Assembly: GCA_035367155.1 (NCBI GenBank)
Contig: DAOSJI010000005.1
Location: 1-57,664 of the forward strand
Direction of reading: 5' to 3'
DNA: 57,664 nucleotides
Source of the DNA: JAAYSA01 sp035367155
Lineage (GTDB): Bacteria; Bacillota_I; Bacilli_A; RFN20; CAG-826
Shown here: piece after piece, positions 17,514-26,778 of the stretch
Layout: each line of letters opens with the position of its first letter
How positions within the stretch are numbered: position 1 is the first letter of the stretch
Translations under genes and position numbers: made by a program
The notes under the pieces: model-generated
Told to the model about the DNA's origin: nothing
Databases searched by the model: none
The model's input: only the letters and a program-made list of their open reading frames with translations

Positions 17514-19922
17514 TTATTTTTTTCGTTTTGAAGCAATTTTTATTAAACCACGGAGATATTTACCATTAATAAAATCCAATATTCCTTGTACTTGTCGATG
17601 AGAAACAGCTCCACTTGAAAGACTAACCATGCTTCTAAATGGAATATCTAAAAACGAATTAATAACCATCTCTTCGTTTTCTTTGTCTCCGCCAGATAAG
17701 TCTTTTGCCATTTCTTTTAACTTTTTAATTAAAAGTTGAGTACTGCGGTAGGAAGAGGCTTCGTTTAAAGTGTTATTTAAAGTAAAAGGTCTTTTTACAG
17801 TTGGATAAACATGATGAATTTCTTTTCCATAAACTGCTTCAAATTCGCGGAAAGGAATATCAAGTTGGTCCGTTTCGTCGAGTTTATAATACTCTTTAGC
17901 ATTAGTCATATAATCCTTAGCTTTAGGATCGCCACTTAAAACAGTTACCATTCTACTTTGAACATCATATAAATTTGAGCCAACATAAATAGTGTATGTT
18001 CCTTCATCTGCAATAAACTGTTTTAATTCAGTATCATAGTGAGTAAAATCATCATATCTAAGTGTGAATTTGACCGTTTTAGTTTCACCAGGATTTAATT
18101 CTATTTTATTGTATCGTTTCAATTCTTTTACTGGCTTAAAAATAATAGGGAATCGTTGCCCTATATAAAGTTGAACAATTTCTTTACCTTTAATTTTACT
18201 TATATTTTTAACATCAACCGAAACAGTTACTGTTGTTCTTTTGCCTAGTTTATCTTTGTTTAATTTTAGATTACGATAACTGAATTTAGAATAACTTAAA
18301 CCATATCCAAATGGATATTGCACTTGTTTTCTTGCAATTTCATAATAACGATATCCTACAAAAATTGACTCACGATACTCAATGTTAAATTTATTTTTAC
18401 CAAAATAATTATATGAAGGATTATCTTCTAGCAAAAATGGGTATGTTTCATTAAGTTTTCCGCTTGGATTTGCTTTACCAAAAAGAAGATTAAGCGTTGC
18501 TTCTGCAAACGCTTGCCCCATTAGATGGGTGTGAAGAATTGCTTTAACGTTCTTTTCCCACGAGACGCTTATCGGAGCACCTGCTGTTAAAACAACTATT
18601 ACATTTTTATTAACTCTTGCAACTTGTTCTATTAAAGCTATGTGTGATTTAGGCATTAAAATATCTTTGCGATCATAACCTTCCGCTTCAATTGATTCAG
18701 GAAGTCCTACAAATATAACTACATAGTCTTTTCCTTTAGCTATCTTTTGAGCTTCTTTAATTAAGAGCTCTTTTGGTTCTTGATCTTCAAAGTCATACCC
18801 GGGGGCGTATTCATATTTAATTCCTCTTTCATCAAGAACTTCAAGAATGGTAACTTTTTTTGTTGGGTTAATTTTGCTTGATCCTGCACCTTGAATGCGT
18901 GGGTTTTGCGCAAAAGAACCGAGAATAGCTAGCTTTTTACCTTCTTTTAATGGTAAAATGTTTTCATCATTTTTAAGTAGAATCGCAGATTCCTCAGCCG
19001 ATTCAATTGCTATTTTATGATGTTTATCATAATCACATTTCACCTTTTTTGTCGTATCTCTACATTTCTTATCAATCATTAGTTTTAATAATGGGGTAAT
19101 TGCATCTTCAATTTGTTCGCGAGTTAATTCGCCTCTTTTAACAGCTTTTAATAGGAGGTCTGTTCTTTGAAAACCACCAGGCATTTCTAGATTTAGTCCG
19201 GCTTTAATAGAATCAACAATATTTACTACGGCACCCCAATCACTAACAACTAAACCATTAAAACCCAATTCCTTTCGAAGTAAGTCATTTAATATTTTGG
19301 AATTACGACTAACATGTTTTCCATTTACTTGATTATAAGAACACATTACCATCATCGGATTACTATCTTTGATGGCAATTTCAAAACCTTTTGCATATAT
19401 TTCACGCATCGCTCGTTCATCAACAATTGAGTTCATTGTTAGGCGTAATTCTTCTTGGTTATTTGCGACAAAGTGTTTTAAACATGCGCCAACACCATTT
19501 TGTTGGACACCTTTTACAAAAGCAGCTGCCATAGTACCTGAAAGATAAGGATCTTCACTAAAATATTCAAAATTTCGCCCACATAATGGACTTCTTTTTA
19601 TATTTAAACCAGGCCCCAAAATTACATCAACATCTTGATCAATACACTCAATTGCAATGGCACTTCCAACTTTACGAACTAAATTAACATTCCATGTTGA
19701 CGAAAGAGCAGTTGATGTTGGAAAACATGTAGCAGGTAAAGAATTATCTAAGATTTTTTCACTTTTAACAACTTTTCTAACGCCAAATGGACCATCACTT
19801 ACATTAATACTTGGAAAATCTAACTTTTTTAATGGTTGTGTTTCCCAAAAATCTTTTCCAGTTAATAATAAGCATTTTTCTTCAAGCGTTAATTTAGACA
19901 ATATCTTTTTTACATCTTCCAT
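17514..19922 (-). CDS. bglX: Glycoside hydrolase family 3 beta-glucosidase
   Basis: An 802-aa GH3 enzyme releasing terminal beta-linked sugars, most likely beta-D-glucosides. The N-terminal barrel carries VSDGPFGVR, the KHFVANNQE substrate loop and the nucleophile Asp228 in GLVVSDWG. The C-terminal GH3 domain and a fibronectin-III-like domain follow (around SYRNLKLNKDKL onwards). There is no signal peptide, so it should act in the cytosol on imported oligosaccharides. The last ~100 residues are an extra helical tail. It starts eight bases after an alpha/beta hydrolase gene. Aryl-glucosidase or xylosidase specificity cannot be excluded. Confidence 0.92.
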   Translation of the reverse strand: MEDVKKILSKLTLEEKCLLLTGKDFWETQPLKKLDFPSINVSDGPFGVRKVVKSEKILDNSLPATCFPTSTALSSTWNVNLVRKVGSAIAIECIDQDVDVILGPGLNIKRSPLCGRNFEYFSEDPYLSGTMAAAFVKGVQQNGVGACLKHFVANNQEELRLTMNSIVDERAMREIYAKGFEIAIKDSNPMMVMCSYNQVNGKHVSRNSKILNDLLRKELGFNGLVVSDWGAVVNIVDSIKAGLNLEMPGGFQRTDLLLKAVKRGELTREQIEDAITPLLKLMIDKKCRDTTKKVKCDYDKHHKIAIESAEESAILLKNDENILPLKEGKKLAILGSFAQNPRIQGAGSSKINPTKKVTILEVLDERGIKYEYAPGYDFEDQEPKELLIKEAQKIAKGKDYVVIFVGLPESIEAEGYDRKDILMPKSHIALIEQVARVNKNVIVVLTAGAPISVSWEKNVKAILHTHLMGQAFAEATLNLLFGKANPSGKLNETYPFLLEDNPSYNYFGKNKFNIEYRESIFVGYRYYEIARKQVQYPFGYGLSYSKFSYRNLKLNKDKLGKRTTVTVSVDVKNISKIKGKEIVQLYIGQRFPIIFKPVKELKRYNKIELNPGETKTVKFTLRYDDFTHYDTELKQFIADEGTYTIYVGSNLYDVQSRMVTVLSGDPKAKDYMTNAKEYYKLDETDQLDIPFREFEAVYGKEIHHVYPTVKRPFTLNNTLNEASSYRSTQLLIKKLKEMAKDLSGGDKENEEMVINSFLDIPFRSMVSLSSGAVSHRQVQGILDFINGKYLRGLIKIASKRKK

Positions 19923-19930
19923 GTTTTCAC

Positions 19931-20956
19931 CTACTTTTCAATAAATTGTTTAATTAGAGCGAAGACTTCTTCATCGTCTTCACCAATTTTGTCATAGTCA
20001 ATAGATTGAGAATATTCATTGATTTTAGATTTAATTTTTGTTCTTTGAACTTTTCTTAACCCATTAATAGTGTCGTTTAAAAGTTCTTCGCTTCTTCTAG
20101 TTAAGTAAACATTATGTCCTTTTTTCTCATAAATAACCGGTCTAATATATTCGACATTATTAGCGTAATTAACTATTTCCTCTATATCGAGAGAATATGA
20201 AATTAACTCATCTTTCAAACCATGAACTAATAGTGTTGGTATTTGATGCTTTTTAATAGCATCTAAAAGTGTAACATTTGCAAAATCTTTATATTTTCTT
20301 TTTGAACGAACTTCAATATATGTTTCAAAAACGACTGATTGAGAAAGTTTATTCATATATAGTCTTTTTATGCTATTAATGGGTGCAAGTAAGAAAATAC
20401 TTTCTACTTTTACATCTTTTAAAAACATTGGTAATACCCCCGCTACATAACCACCCATTGAGTGACCACCAAAAATAAATGTCGTATTTTTAAATTTAGC
20501 TTCACCACTTAAAAAATCAAACAAATTAAAACCATCGATTAAAAATTGTTCAGGCGCACCCGTTCTTTTTCCATCGCTAATGCCTGAAGCAGTATAGTCA
20601 AATGCTAAAACAGGCAAGCTTGTTTCTTCAACAAGTTTAATAATTTCTTTTGTATAAGCATGATGCCCAGCGCCATAACCATGAAAAAAGACGATTACAC
20701 GTTTATAATCTAATTTATCTTTATAGTAAATAAATCCACGAAGTGTATTTTTATCACTTTTAAAGGAAAAATCACGCGTTTTAATATTTTCGAAATCATC
20801 CGCAGTAAAATATTTAATGTCTTTTAATCCATCAGCCCTTCTAATAAATGGAATGCGAGTAAGACCATATAAAAATCTAATGTACAAATAATAAAGTACA
20901 AAAAAGAGTACGATAGCACCGCCTACCGAAATAAGTACAATTGTCCAATAATCCAT
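19931..20956 (-). CDS. Membrane-anchored alpha/beta hydrolase
   Basis: A 341-aa serine hydrolase with one N-terminal transmembrane segment (about residues 4-28) and a cytosolic or surface catalytic domain. The oxyanion region is FFHGYGAGHHAY, the nucleophile elbow is FGGHSMGGY, and the C-terminal GLKDELI and GHNVYLT supply the acid and histidine. The ATG at 20956 is preferred over a GTG at 20971 that overlaps the GAGG site. Substrate is unknown; the family includes lysophospholipases and bacterial esterases. Co-transcribed with the GH3 gene. Confidence 0.85.
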   Translation of the reverse strand: MDYWTIVLISVGGAIVLFFVLYYLYIRFLYGLTRIPFIRRADGLKDIKYFTADDFENIKTRDFSFKSDKNTLRGFIYYKDKLDYKRVIVFFHGYGAGHHAYTKEIIKLVEETSLPVLAFDYTASGISDGKRTGAPEQFLIDGFNLFDFLSGEAKFKNTTFIFGGHSMGGYVAGVLPMFLKDVKVESIFLLAPINSIKRLYMNKLSQSVVFETYIEVRSKRKYKDFANVTLLDAIKKHQIPTLLVHGLKDELISYSLDIEEIVNYANNVEYIRPVIYEKKGHNVYLTRRSEELLNDTINGLRKVQRTKIKSKINEYSQSIDYDKIGEDDEEVFALIKQFIEK

Positions 20957-21081
20957 AATGTTACACCTCACTTACATTATACTGAAGATTCTTGCGTTTT
21001 TCATTATTTAATAATAATTAAAAACGATATACATAGAATGTTTTTGCTTTTTTAGTTAATATTAAGAAGGAGGATCATTAT

Positions 21082-21474
21082 ATGCGAATTGCCTTAATTG
21101 CTCATGATAAAAAGAAACCTGAAATGATAACCTTAGCGACAAAATATAAACACGTTTTAGAAAAACATACTCTTTATGCCACAGGAACAACTGGAAGACT
21201 TGTGGCAGAAACAACAGGTTTAAAAATCAATCTTAAAAAAAGTGGTCCCCTCGGTGGTGACCAAGAAATAGGTTCAATGATTGCTAATGATAAATTAGAC
21301 TTTGTTATTTTCTTACGTGACCCATTATCATCTCAGCCACATGAACCCGACATTAACGCTCTGCTTCGTCTTTGTGATGTAATGGAAAAGCCGTTAGCCA
21401 CTAATAGAGCTAGTGCTTTAATCATGCTAAAAGCGCTTGAAAAAGACAAATTACACTTATTTAAAAAAGATTAA
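21082..21474 (+). CDS. mgsA: Methylglyoxal synthase
   Basis: Converts dihydroxyacetone phosphate to methylglyoxal and phosphate, a bypass that relieves phosphosugar stress. The 130-aa protein contains the canonical TGTTGRL phosphate-binding loop, the catalytic aspartate in GPLGGDQEIGSM, and FLRDPLSSQPHEPD. Strong GGAGG site eight bases before the ATG. It stands alone, convergent with the following minus-strand gene. Confidence 0.97.
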   Translation: MRIALIAHDKKKPEMITLATKYKHVLEKHTLYATGTTGRLVAETTGLKINLKKSGPLGGDQEIGSMIANDKLDFVIFLRDPLSSQPHEPDINALLRLCDVMEKPLATNRASALIMLKALEKDKLHLFKKD

Positions 21475-21483
21475 CTAACTATG

Positions 21484-22584
21484 TTATTCAACTAATTCAA
21501 AGACGGTGTCTGGGTTATTTGGGTCAAATGTTTCATTGGCCCACATAATGACCACAGCATCGTCTTTTCCTATATTTTTAATGCTATGTGTATAGCCAGG
21601 AATAATATCAACTACTTCAAACTTCTTATCATTAACGACATAACGAATAATTTCATTTGTACCAATTAAACGAAAAGCAATTTCGGCTTCGCCCTTTACA
21701 ACAATGAATTTTTCATTTTTCGTATGATGATAATGATTCCCTTTAGTTATTCCTGGTTTGATAACATTAACACTAACTTGTCCAAGCGTTCCTAAACGAA
21801 TTAACTCAGTGAATGAACCACGATTATCACCATGTGTTACTAATGGATAACTAAAATCATCAATAGGTAAATATGATAAATATGTAGCATACAATTTTTG
21901 AGCAAACGGATCATTTAAATATCTAATATCCAAAGATTTTCTACTTTCCTTAAATTCTTTTAATAATGCTGCAATTTTGCCTAATTTAACAGAAAAGGTA
22001 GGAATTTGTACAATCTTCTTTTTGCTTGGTTCAACTAACAAAGACATAAAAACATTAACTAAATCATCAATGTATGTTAATTCTAATATGATTTCTGGGT
22101 CACTTATAACGATGTCTAAATCTCTTGCTATATTGTGACACCAAGTCGCAATAACCGAATTATAGTTAGGGCGACTCCACTTACCAAATAAATTTGATAA
22201 GCGTAGCGGATAAATTAGATTTCCAGTTTCTATTCCATATTTTTTAAGAGCTTCTTCTGCTCCTTTTTTACTTTTTCCATAGTCATTATCTCTAGTTGCT
22301 TGAATTGAAGAAGTAAAAACAATTGGAGCTACGGAATCAAATTTTCGTAGTTTTTCTAAAATCAATGATGTGAAATCCTGATTCCCCTTTTTAAATTCAC
22401 TTGTATCTTTGGGCCTATTTACTCCTGCTAGATGAAAAATAAACTCGGCTTCCTTTAAAAAAACATCTAACTCTTCTTTTGTATTATTTAAATCGTAGGA
22501 CAAAACATCATGTCCTCCATTTTTTAATGCTAAACAAAGATTTCTTCCAACGAAACCTCTTGCGCCTGTTACTAAAATCTTCAT
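21484..22584 (-). CDS. CapF/WbjC-like bifunctional sugar epimerase-reductase
   Basis: A 366-aa protein combining an N-terminal short-chain reductase (GARGFVGRNL nucleotide loop, about residues 1-240) with a C-terminal cupin (HGDNRGSFTEL, GNHYHHTKNEKF, PGYTHSI). This is the arrangement of CapF/WbjC/FnlB, which epimerises and reduces UDP-4-keto-N-acetyl-6-deoxysugars on the route to UDP-L-FucNAc. The expected partners CapE and CapG are not in the window, so the exact sugar is inferred. It lies tail-to-tail with mgsA and divergent from the UDP-glucose dehydrogenase gene, which is also a surface-sugar gene. Confidence 0.88.
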   Translation of the reverse strand: MKILVTGARGFVGRNLCLALKNGGHDVLSYDLNNTKEELDVFLKEAEFIFHLAGVNRPKDTSEFKKGNQDFTSLILEKLRKFDSVAPIVFTSSIQATRDNDYGKSKKGAEEALKKYGIETGNLIYPLRLSNLFGKWSRPNYNSVIATWCHNIARDLDIVISDPEIILELTYIDDLVNVFMSLLVEPSKKKIVQIPTFSVKLGKIAALLKEFKESRKSLDIRYLNDPFAQKLYATYLSYLPIDDFSYPLVTHGDNRGSFTELIRLGTLGQVSVNVIKPGITKGNHYHHTKNEKFIVVKGEAEIAFRLIGTNEIIRYVVNDKKFEVVDIIPGYTHSIKNIGKDDAVVIMWANETFDPNNPDTVFELVE

Positions 22585-22714
22585 TTTAATTACCTCTTTA
22601 GTATTTTAACATAATCATATTGAAATAGTTTGATTTATAAAACAACTAGTTCTCTTATCTCATTTGTCTATTATAAATAAAATGTTTATAATCATAATAT
22701 CAAAGGAGATTTTT

Positions 22715-23944
22715 ATGAAAAAGCACATTATTGCAGTTGCAGGTACCGGATATGTTGGCCTCTCTATAGCAGTTTTATTAGCCCAACATAATAAAGTATT
22801 GGCAGTTGATATTATTAAAGAAAAAGTTAATCTAATTAATAAGCGTGTTTCACCAATCAAGGATAATGAAATCTCTGATTATCTTAAAAATAGAAAATTA
22901 GATTTAACGGCAACTTTAGATGCAGAAAAAGCTTATGCGGCTGCTGATTTTATCGTTGTTGCAACCCCAACTAATTATGATGAAAAACTTAATCGTTTTG
23001 ATACATCTGCAATAGAAAATGTTCTTGATATTGTTTTTAAAGTCAATAATCATGCATATATAATCATTAAATCTACAGTACCGGTCGGTTATACTAAATC
23101 GCTTGAGGATAAATATAAAAGTAAACGATTTATATTTAGTCCTGAGTTTCTCCGCGAAACAAAAGCTCTTTTTGATAGTCTTTATCCATCAAGAGTTGTT
23201 ATAGGCTGTAACAAAAACGAAAAAAAATCTCTATCTGCAGGCACTGAATTTGCTAATCTCATTATTCAAGGTGCTATTAAAGAAAATATTCCTTTGCTTA
23301 TCACAAATCATAGTGAGGCTGAAGCAATTAAACTTTTTTCTAATACATATTTAGCTCTTCGTGTTGCTTATTTTAATGAACTAGACACTTATGCAGAACT
23401 AAAAGGGTTAGACACAAAAGATATTATTGATGGGGTTGGTCTTGATGATCGTATTGGCACACATTACAACAATCCCTCATTTGGCTATGGAGGTTATTGT
23501 TTACCAAAAGACACTAAACAAATGGTCAATATATATAGAGAAATTCCTGAAGATATTATTAGTGCAATAGTAACTAGCAATGAAACAAGAAAAAAACATA
23601 TCGCTCACCAAGTGCTTAAAAAAATCGGCTATATAAAAGATGACAAAGAAAGCATAAAAAATAAGGTTGTTGGAATTTTTCGTCTTACAATGAAGCAAGA
23701 TTCTGATAACTATCGATCTTCTTCAATTCAAGGAGTAATTAAGTATTTATCCAAAAAAGATATAAAAATAATAATTTTTGAACCAATATTAAAAGATGGT
23801 TCTAAATTTAATGGTCATTTAATTATAAATGATTTAGAGAAATTTAAAACTTCAGCAAATATCATTATTGCTAATCGATATGATAAGCGTTTAAAAGATG
23901 TTGAAGATAAGTTATATACACGCGATTTATTTTTTGAAAATTAA
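22715..23944 (+). CDS. ugd: UDP-glucose 6-dehydrogenase
   Basis: Oxidises UDP-glucose to UDP-glucuronate with two NAD+, feeding acidic surface polysaccharides. The ATG at 22715 has a GGAGA site and opens the protein directly at the NAD loop AVAGTGYVGLSIAV; an upstream in-frame start lacks this support. The 409-aa length is normal. Conserved STVPVGYT, SPEFLRE and the catalytic cysteine in GYGGYCLPKDT are present. UDP-N-acetylmannosamine dehydrogenase is a less likely alternative. It faces the unassigned small RNA gene at its 3' end. Confidence 0.93.
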   Translation: MKKHIIAVAGTGYVGLSIAVLLAQHNKVLAVDIIKEKVNLINKRVSPIKDNEISDYLKNRKLDLTATLDAEKAYAAADFIVVATPTNYDEKLNRFDTSAIENVLDIVFKVNNHAYIIIKSTVPVGYTKSLEDKYKSKRFIFSPEFLRETKALFDSLYPSRVVIGCNKNEKKSLSAGTEFANLIIQGAIKENIPLLITNHSEAEAIKLFSNTYLALRVAYFNELDTYAELKGLDTKDIIDGVGLDDRIGTHYNNPSFGYGGYCLPKDTKQMVNIYREIPEDIISAIVTSNETRKKHIAHQVLKKIGYIKDDKESIKNKVVGIFRLTMKQDSDNYRSSSIQGVIKYLSKKDIKIIIFEPILKDGSKFNGHLIINDLEKFKTSANIIIANRYDKRLKDVEDKLYTRDLFFEN

Positions 23945-24062
23945 AAAAACCTGCTATTAAGCAGGTTCCTAATAGCTTTACTGATTGGTGCTAACTATGT
24001 GCATTACTCAGTTTGCGACCATCTTTCAAGGAATTATTTCACCCTGAAGACAGGCTACTAGG
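23943..24062 (-). ncRNA. Unassigned structured small RNA with its own promoter and terminator
   Basis: A stand-alone minus-strand transcript of about 120 nt. It begins at 24062 with CCTAGTAG (complement of 24055-24062), which pairs fully with CTATTAGG (complement of 23968-23975) as a closing helix. Inside are a CCTG-TCTT-CAGG hairpin, a small hairpin capped by GAAA and followed by CGCAAA, and an ACTGA/TCAGT stem-loop. A strong terminator (AACCTGC/GCAGGTT plus seven Ts, 23943-23967) follows the closing helix immediately. I do not recognise it as SRP RNA, 6S RNA, tmRNA, RNase P RNA or a known riboswitch. No minus-strand gene follows it; the next DNA is antisense to the ugd end. Confidence 0.72.
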
Positions 24063-24068
24063 ATATTT

Positions 24069-24096
24069 ATAATAACATACAAATAAATTAATGCAA
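24069..24096 (-). promoter_or_regulatory. Promoter of the unassigned small RNA
   Basis: Minus-strand TTGCAT (24091-24096), a 16-base spacer and an extended -10, TG-T-TATTAT (24069-24077). The predicted start, seven bases on, is the first base of the closing helix. Confidence 0.72.
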
Positions 24097-24122
24097 CAAC
24101 AATTTTAAAAAAATATTTTAAG

Positions 24123-24150
24123 AAAAAGGATGCAAAAGCATCCTTTTTTA
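24123..24150. terminator. Bidirectional terminator between ugd/sRNA region and lemA
   Basis: Stem GGATGC/GCATCC with an AAAA loop, flanked by an A run and a T run. It fits the end of the minus-strand lemA transcript and can also stop plus-strand readthrough from ugd. Confidence 0.85.
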
Positions 24151-24173
24151 AAAACCAGATTTTTTATTGTCTA

Positions 24174-24839
24174 CTAAAAGAATTTTGAACGTGCAGCTTC
24201 TTTAGTTTCGCGTGAAGCAGTAAACGGAATTCTTGTCGTATAACCGGCTTTTGCAGCAGCGATCATCTTGGTTGGCCATTCAAAAATAACTTGGTTCCAT
24301 TCTAAGACGGTGTCGTTGTAAAGTTCACGAGCAGCTGTAATTTCACGTTGTAAGTAGCTGTTTTGTTGCATAGCATCTTTTAAAGCGCTGTGAGCTTTTA
24401 ATTCAGGATAAGCTTCAAAAGCAACATTAATGCTTCTCATTGCGCGATCAACATTACCTGCAACTTCGCTACGATTTTCGTCACTTAGATTAACTCCGCC
24501 TCTATAGGCTGCAACAGTTGTCATCGTGTCTTTGTCAAGAGCTACTGATTGTTGAACGATTCCCACGACGTTTTGAAGAATTTGAACTCTTTGTTCCATA
24601 TAGTTATCAATTTGAGATGCGTTGTGTTGCAACTTTTGTTGTAACTGTTGGAGATAGTTACGAGCTTTTAATCTCATAATAAAGAAAATGAGCCCAGGAA
24701 TAATTCCTAAAAACCATAGTCCAATACAGAGCAGTTTTGAGCCAAATCCAACTTTAACTGGGACTTGTTTTTGAATAACATTTACATCCCGACCTTCTTC
24801 GCTAATTGGGCCTCTTACTTCATCTAGTTCGTTTGCCAT
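24174..24839 (-). CDS. lemA: LemA-family membrane protein
   Basis: A 221-aa protein with a short cytosolic or external N-terminus, one transmembrane helix around residues 33-53 (LLCIGLWFLGIIPGLIFFI) and a long helical-bundle domain. RALRS-type LemA features appear as VDRAMRSINVAFEAYPELKA and the following AYRGGVN and YNDTV segments. The cellular role of LemA is not settled. It has a GGAG site and probably its own promoter, and follows a two-helix membrane protein gene often paired with LemA. Confidence 0.92.
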   Translation of the reverse strand: MANELDEVRGPISEEGRDVNVIQKQVPVKVGFGSKLLCIGLWFLGIIPGLIFFIMRLKARNYLQQLQQKLQHNASQIDNYMEQRVQILQNVVGIVQQSVALDKDTMTTVAAYRGGVNLSDENRSEVAGNVDRAMRSINVAFEAYPELKAHSALKDAMQQNSYLQREITAARELYNDTVLEWNQVIFEWPTKMIAAAKAGYTTRIPFTASRETKEAARSKFF

Positions 24840-24874
24840 ACTTTGATTCTCCTTTTTAAATTTTTGCTATTTTT

Positions 24875-24896
24875 ATTATAGTCGTTTTTACGACTA
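24875..24896 (-). promoter_or_regulatory. Promoter with overlapping palindrome upstream of lemA
   Basis: A perfect TATAAT (24875-24880, minus strand) overlaps the palindrome TAGTCGT-N4-ACGACTA (24879-24896). The palindrome occupies the spacer region, as a repressor operator would. No recognisable -35 is present, so an activator or the palindrome itself may matter. A simple RNA hairpin is the alternative. Confidence 0.5.
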
Positions 24897-24902
24897 AATG
24901 CA

Positions 24903-26702
24903 CTAATTGTCTTGGTATTCAGCTATTTCTTTTATTCTAGCTTCAAACCCTTTTAATCGATTTTTAATATTTTCGGTTGTTATACCGCTCTTAATATCAA
25001 GTATCCAATTCTTTAGTTTGTCTCCGGCTGTTTCTTTCTTACAAGTATTAGTTTCTTCAGCTATCTTTAAGTCAACTTGACATACCTTTGAAACTGGTTC
25101 ATATTCGGTCCAATAAACTGCAATTGTATGCATGCGACCATCTCCACCCATTTTCCTAACATGTTCAACGCGCTCGAAAGTTTGAAAACCTGAAGAGGTA
25201 ACTTGAACTATGTCTTCATTTACACCTTTTCGTAACATTTTTGTTTTTAAAATATTTGGTGTATTAGAAAGTGGGTGATTTAATAAAGGATCATTTAGTG
25301 CGTTAACCATACTTTCATGTTCATAAAACGAGAGATTACTTTCATATTCTGTTTTATAAATAAATTCACGTGGTTGTTGATGTTGATATAAAGGAATTGA
25401 TAAAACAGGCGCAAAAGCAAAATACATTTTCTTAAAGTATTCAGCATTATAAGCCATAAAGCCTTCTTTTGTTTTCTCATAACTATAATGTTTATAATTG
25501 ATTGGATCACCGCTGAAATCTAGGTTTTGTAAGTGTTCAGGATAAACTGTATTAATCATTTTCTTTTTAAAGAAGTTAAAGTTATCACCATAGGCAATTT
25601 CTTTATCTTTCATTAGATCAAGAAGTTGTTTTTTGGCCAATGGTGTAAATAATAATCTAAACTCTACTTCGTGATCGCGGTCAGTTGCACCCCAAAGAAC
25701 ATCAAATTCAGCATCACCCATAACAGTAAAAGTTGAACCTTTTTTACGAGCTTTTCTTTTAAGTTTTTTTACTTTTCTATCAACATATCGATCAATTTGT
25801 TTTTCGCTCATTTTTTCAGCATCTGAATCATAACGCTTAAAACTAAGATGCGGAGCAGCTTCATTAGCATATACTAAATAGGTATCTTTATTGTAATAAG
25901 GACACGGTTTAGTAACAGACGCCGTTAAAACTTGACTACGAACAACAGTTTGCGTTTTTCCATTTACTGTAATTTGTTCTGTCCAAGTAATCGTAATTGA
26001 GTTGCTATATGTTTTAGTACCCATTTTCATTGTTAAATCACGACAAAAGAAAAATGGATTACCTTCAATTTGCCCACTTAAAACATATAAAGCACTCGTG
26101 TTTTCTGATTTATTAGGTTCATAACCAAAGTTACGAATCATATAATCTAGTCGTCTAGAATCATAATAATCATCAAGGTCAATTATAGGAAGCGTTTTTT
26201 CAAAAAGAGCAATATTTAGACCTCTTCTAAATAAAACATGCAAAGGTTCTAATTGTTTCCAAGCTTCGCCAATTTTTCCTTTATTCACCTTTAATAATTC
26301 ATCATATTTAGGTTGAAGCGTTTTGCGTTTAATACGCATGAAAATTGACAAAAGTAAACCTAAAATTGCTATTGGTATTCCAATAATTCGTAGAACCTTT
26401 ATTAAAGTTTCGCTCATTATTTCCGCACCTGTATAATAAGTTAGGCCAAATGCTAAAATTCCTAAGACAGATATAAAAATACCTAGACCTGCAAAAATGC
26501 GAAAACGTTTAATTTGTTTATTTAAACTGTCTAATGTTTTATTATTTTTTTCAATTTCCGTAACAAGTTTTTTATTTGCAACTTCATCAACATTTGCGAC
26601 TTTACTTAACTCATCAAAGTATTCACTAGTATATTGAGCATGTAAGTCTTTATAACGTAGTTTATAACCCTTCAAGGGTTCATAAATATATTGATCTTCC
26701 AT
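24903..26702 (-). CDS. LemA-associated two-helix membrane protein (DUF3137-like)
   Basis: A 599-aa protein from the ATG at 26702 (GAGG seven bases upstream); a TTG at 26708 is less likely. The N-terminal coiled segment (residues 40-75) precedes two adjacent transmembrane helices (about 77-97 and 107-130), and the remaining ~450 residues are soluble. The pattern and the next-door lemA resemble the DUF3137 group that recurs beside LemA. Residues 220-290 hold a beta-rich section with FFFCRDLTMKMG. No enzyme motif is visible. The function is unknown; a membrane-shape or stress complex with LemA is an inference only. Confidence 0.68.
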   Translation of the reverse strand: MEDQYIYEPLKGYKLRYKDLHAQYTSEYFDELSKVANVDEVANKKLVTEIEKNNKTLDSLNKQIKRFRIFAGLGIFISVLGILAFGLTYYTGAEIMSETLIKVLRIIGIPIAILGLLLSIFMRIKRKTLQPKYDELLKVNKGKIGEAWKQLEPLHVLFRRGLNIALFEKTLPIIDLDDYYDSRRLDYMIRNFGYEPNKSENTSALYVLSGQIEGNPFFFCRDLTMKMGTKTYSNSITITWTEQITVNGKTQTVVRSQVLTASVTKPCPYYNKDTYLVYANEAAPHLSFKRYDSDAEKMSEKQIDRYVDRKVKKLKRKARKKGSTFTVMGDAEFDVLWGATDRDHEVEFRLLFTPLAKKQLLDLMKDKEIAYGDNFNFFKKKMINTVYPEHLQNLDFSGDPINYKHYSYEKTKEGFMAYNAEYFKKMYFAFAPVLSIPLYQHQQPREFIYKTEYESNLSFYEHESMVNALNDPLLNHPLSNTPNILKTKMLRKGVNEDIVQVTSSGFQTFERVEHVRKMGGDGRMHTIAVYWTEYEPVSKVCQVDLKIAEETNTCKKETAGDKLKNWILDIKSGITTENIKNRLKGFEARIKEIAEYQDN

Positions 26703-26778
26703 AGTCAAACCTCTATATAATTATAACATTAAAAAACTAAATATAACGATTAATTTTAAGGCTTATTTTCAGCTTTTT

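Noticed and set aside
22664..22714. Earlier start for UDP-glucose dehydrogenase
   Set aside because: The NAD-binding strand begins right after the ATG at 22715, which has its own ribosome site. The extension is A/T-rich leader sequence.
23943..24062. Assignment of the small RNA as a c-di-GMP-I riboswitch
   Set aside because: Only a GAAA-capped hairpin followed by CGCAAA resembles it. The paired receptor segment and the conserved 3' part are missing, and no gene follows on that strand.
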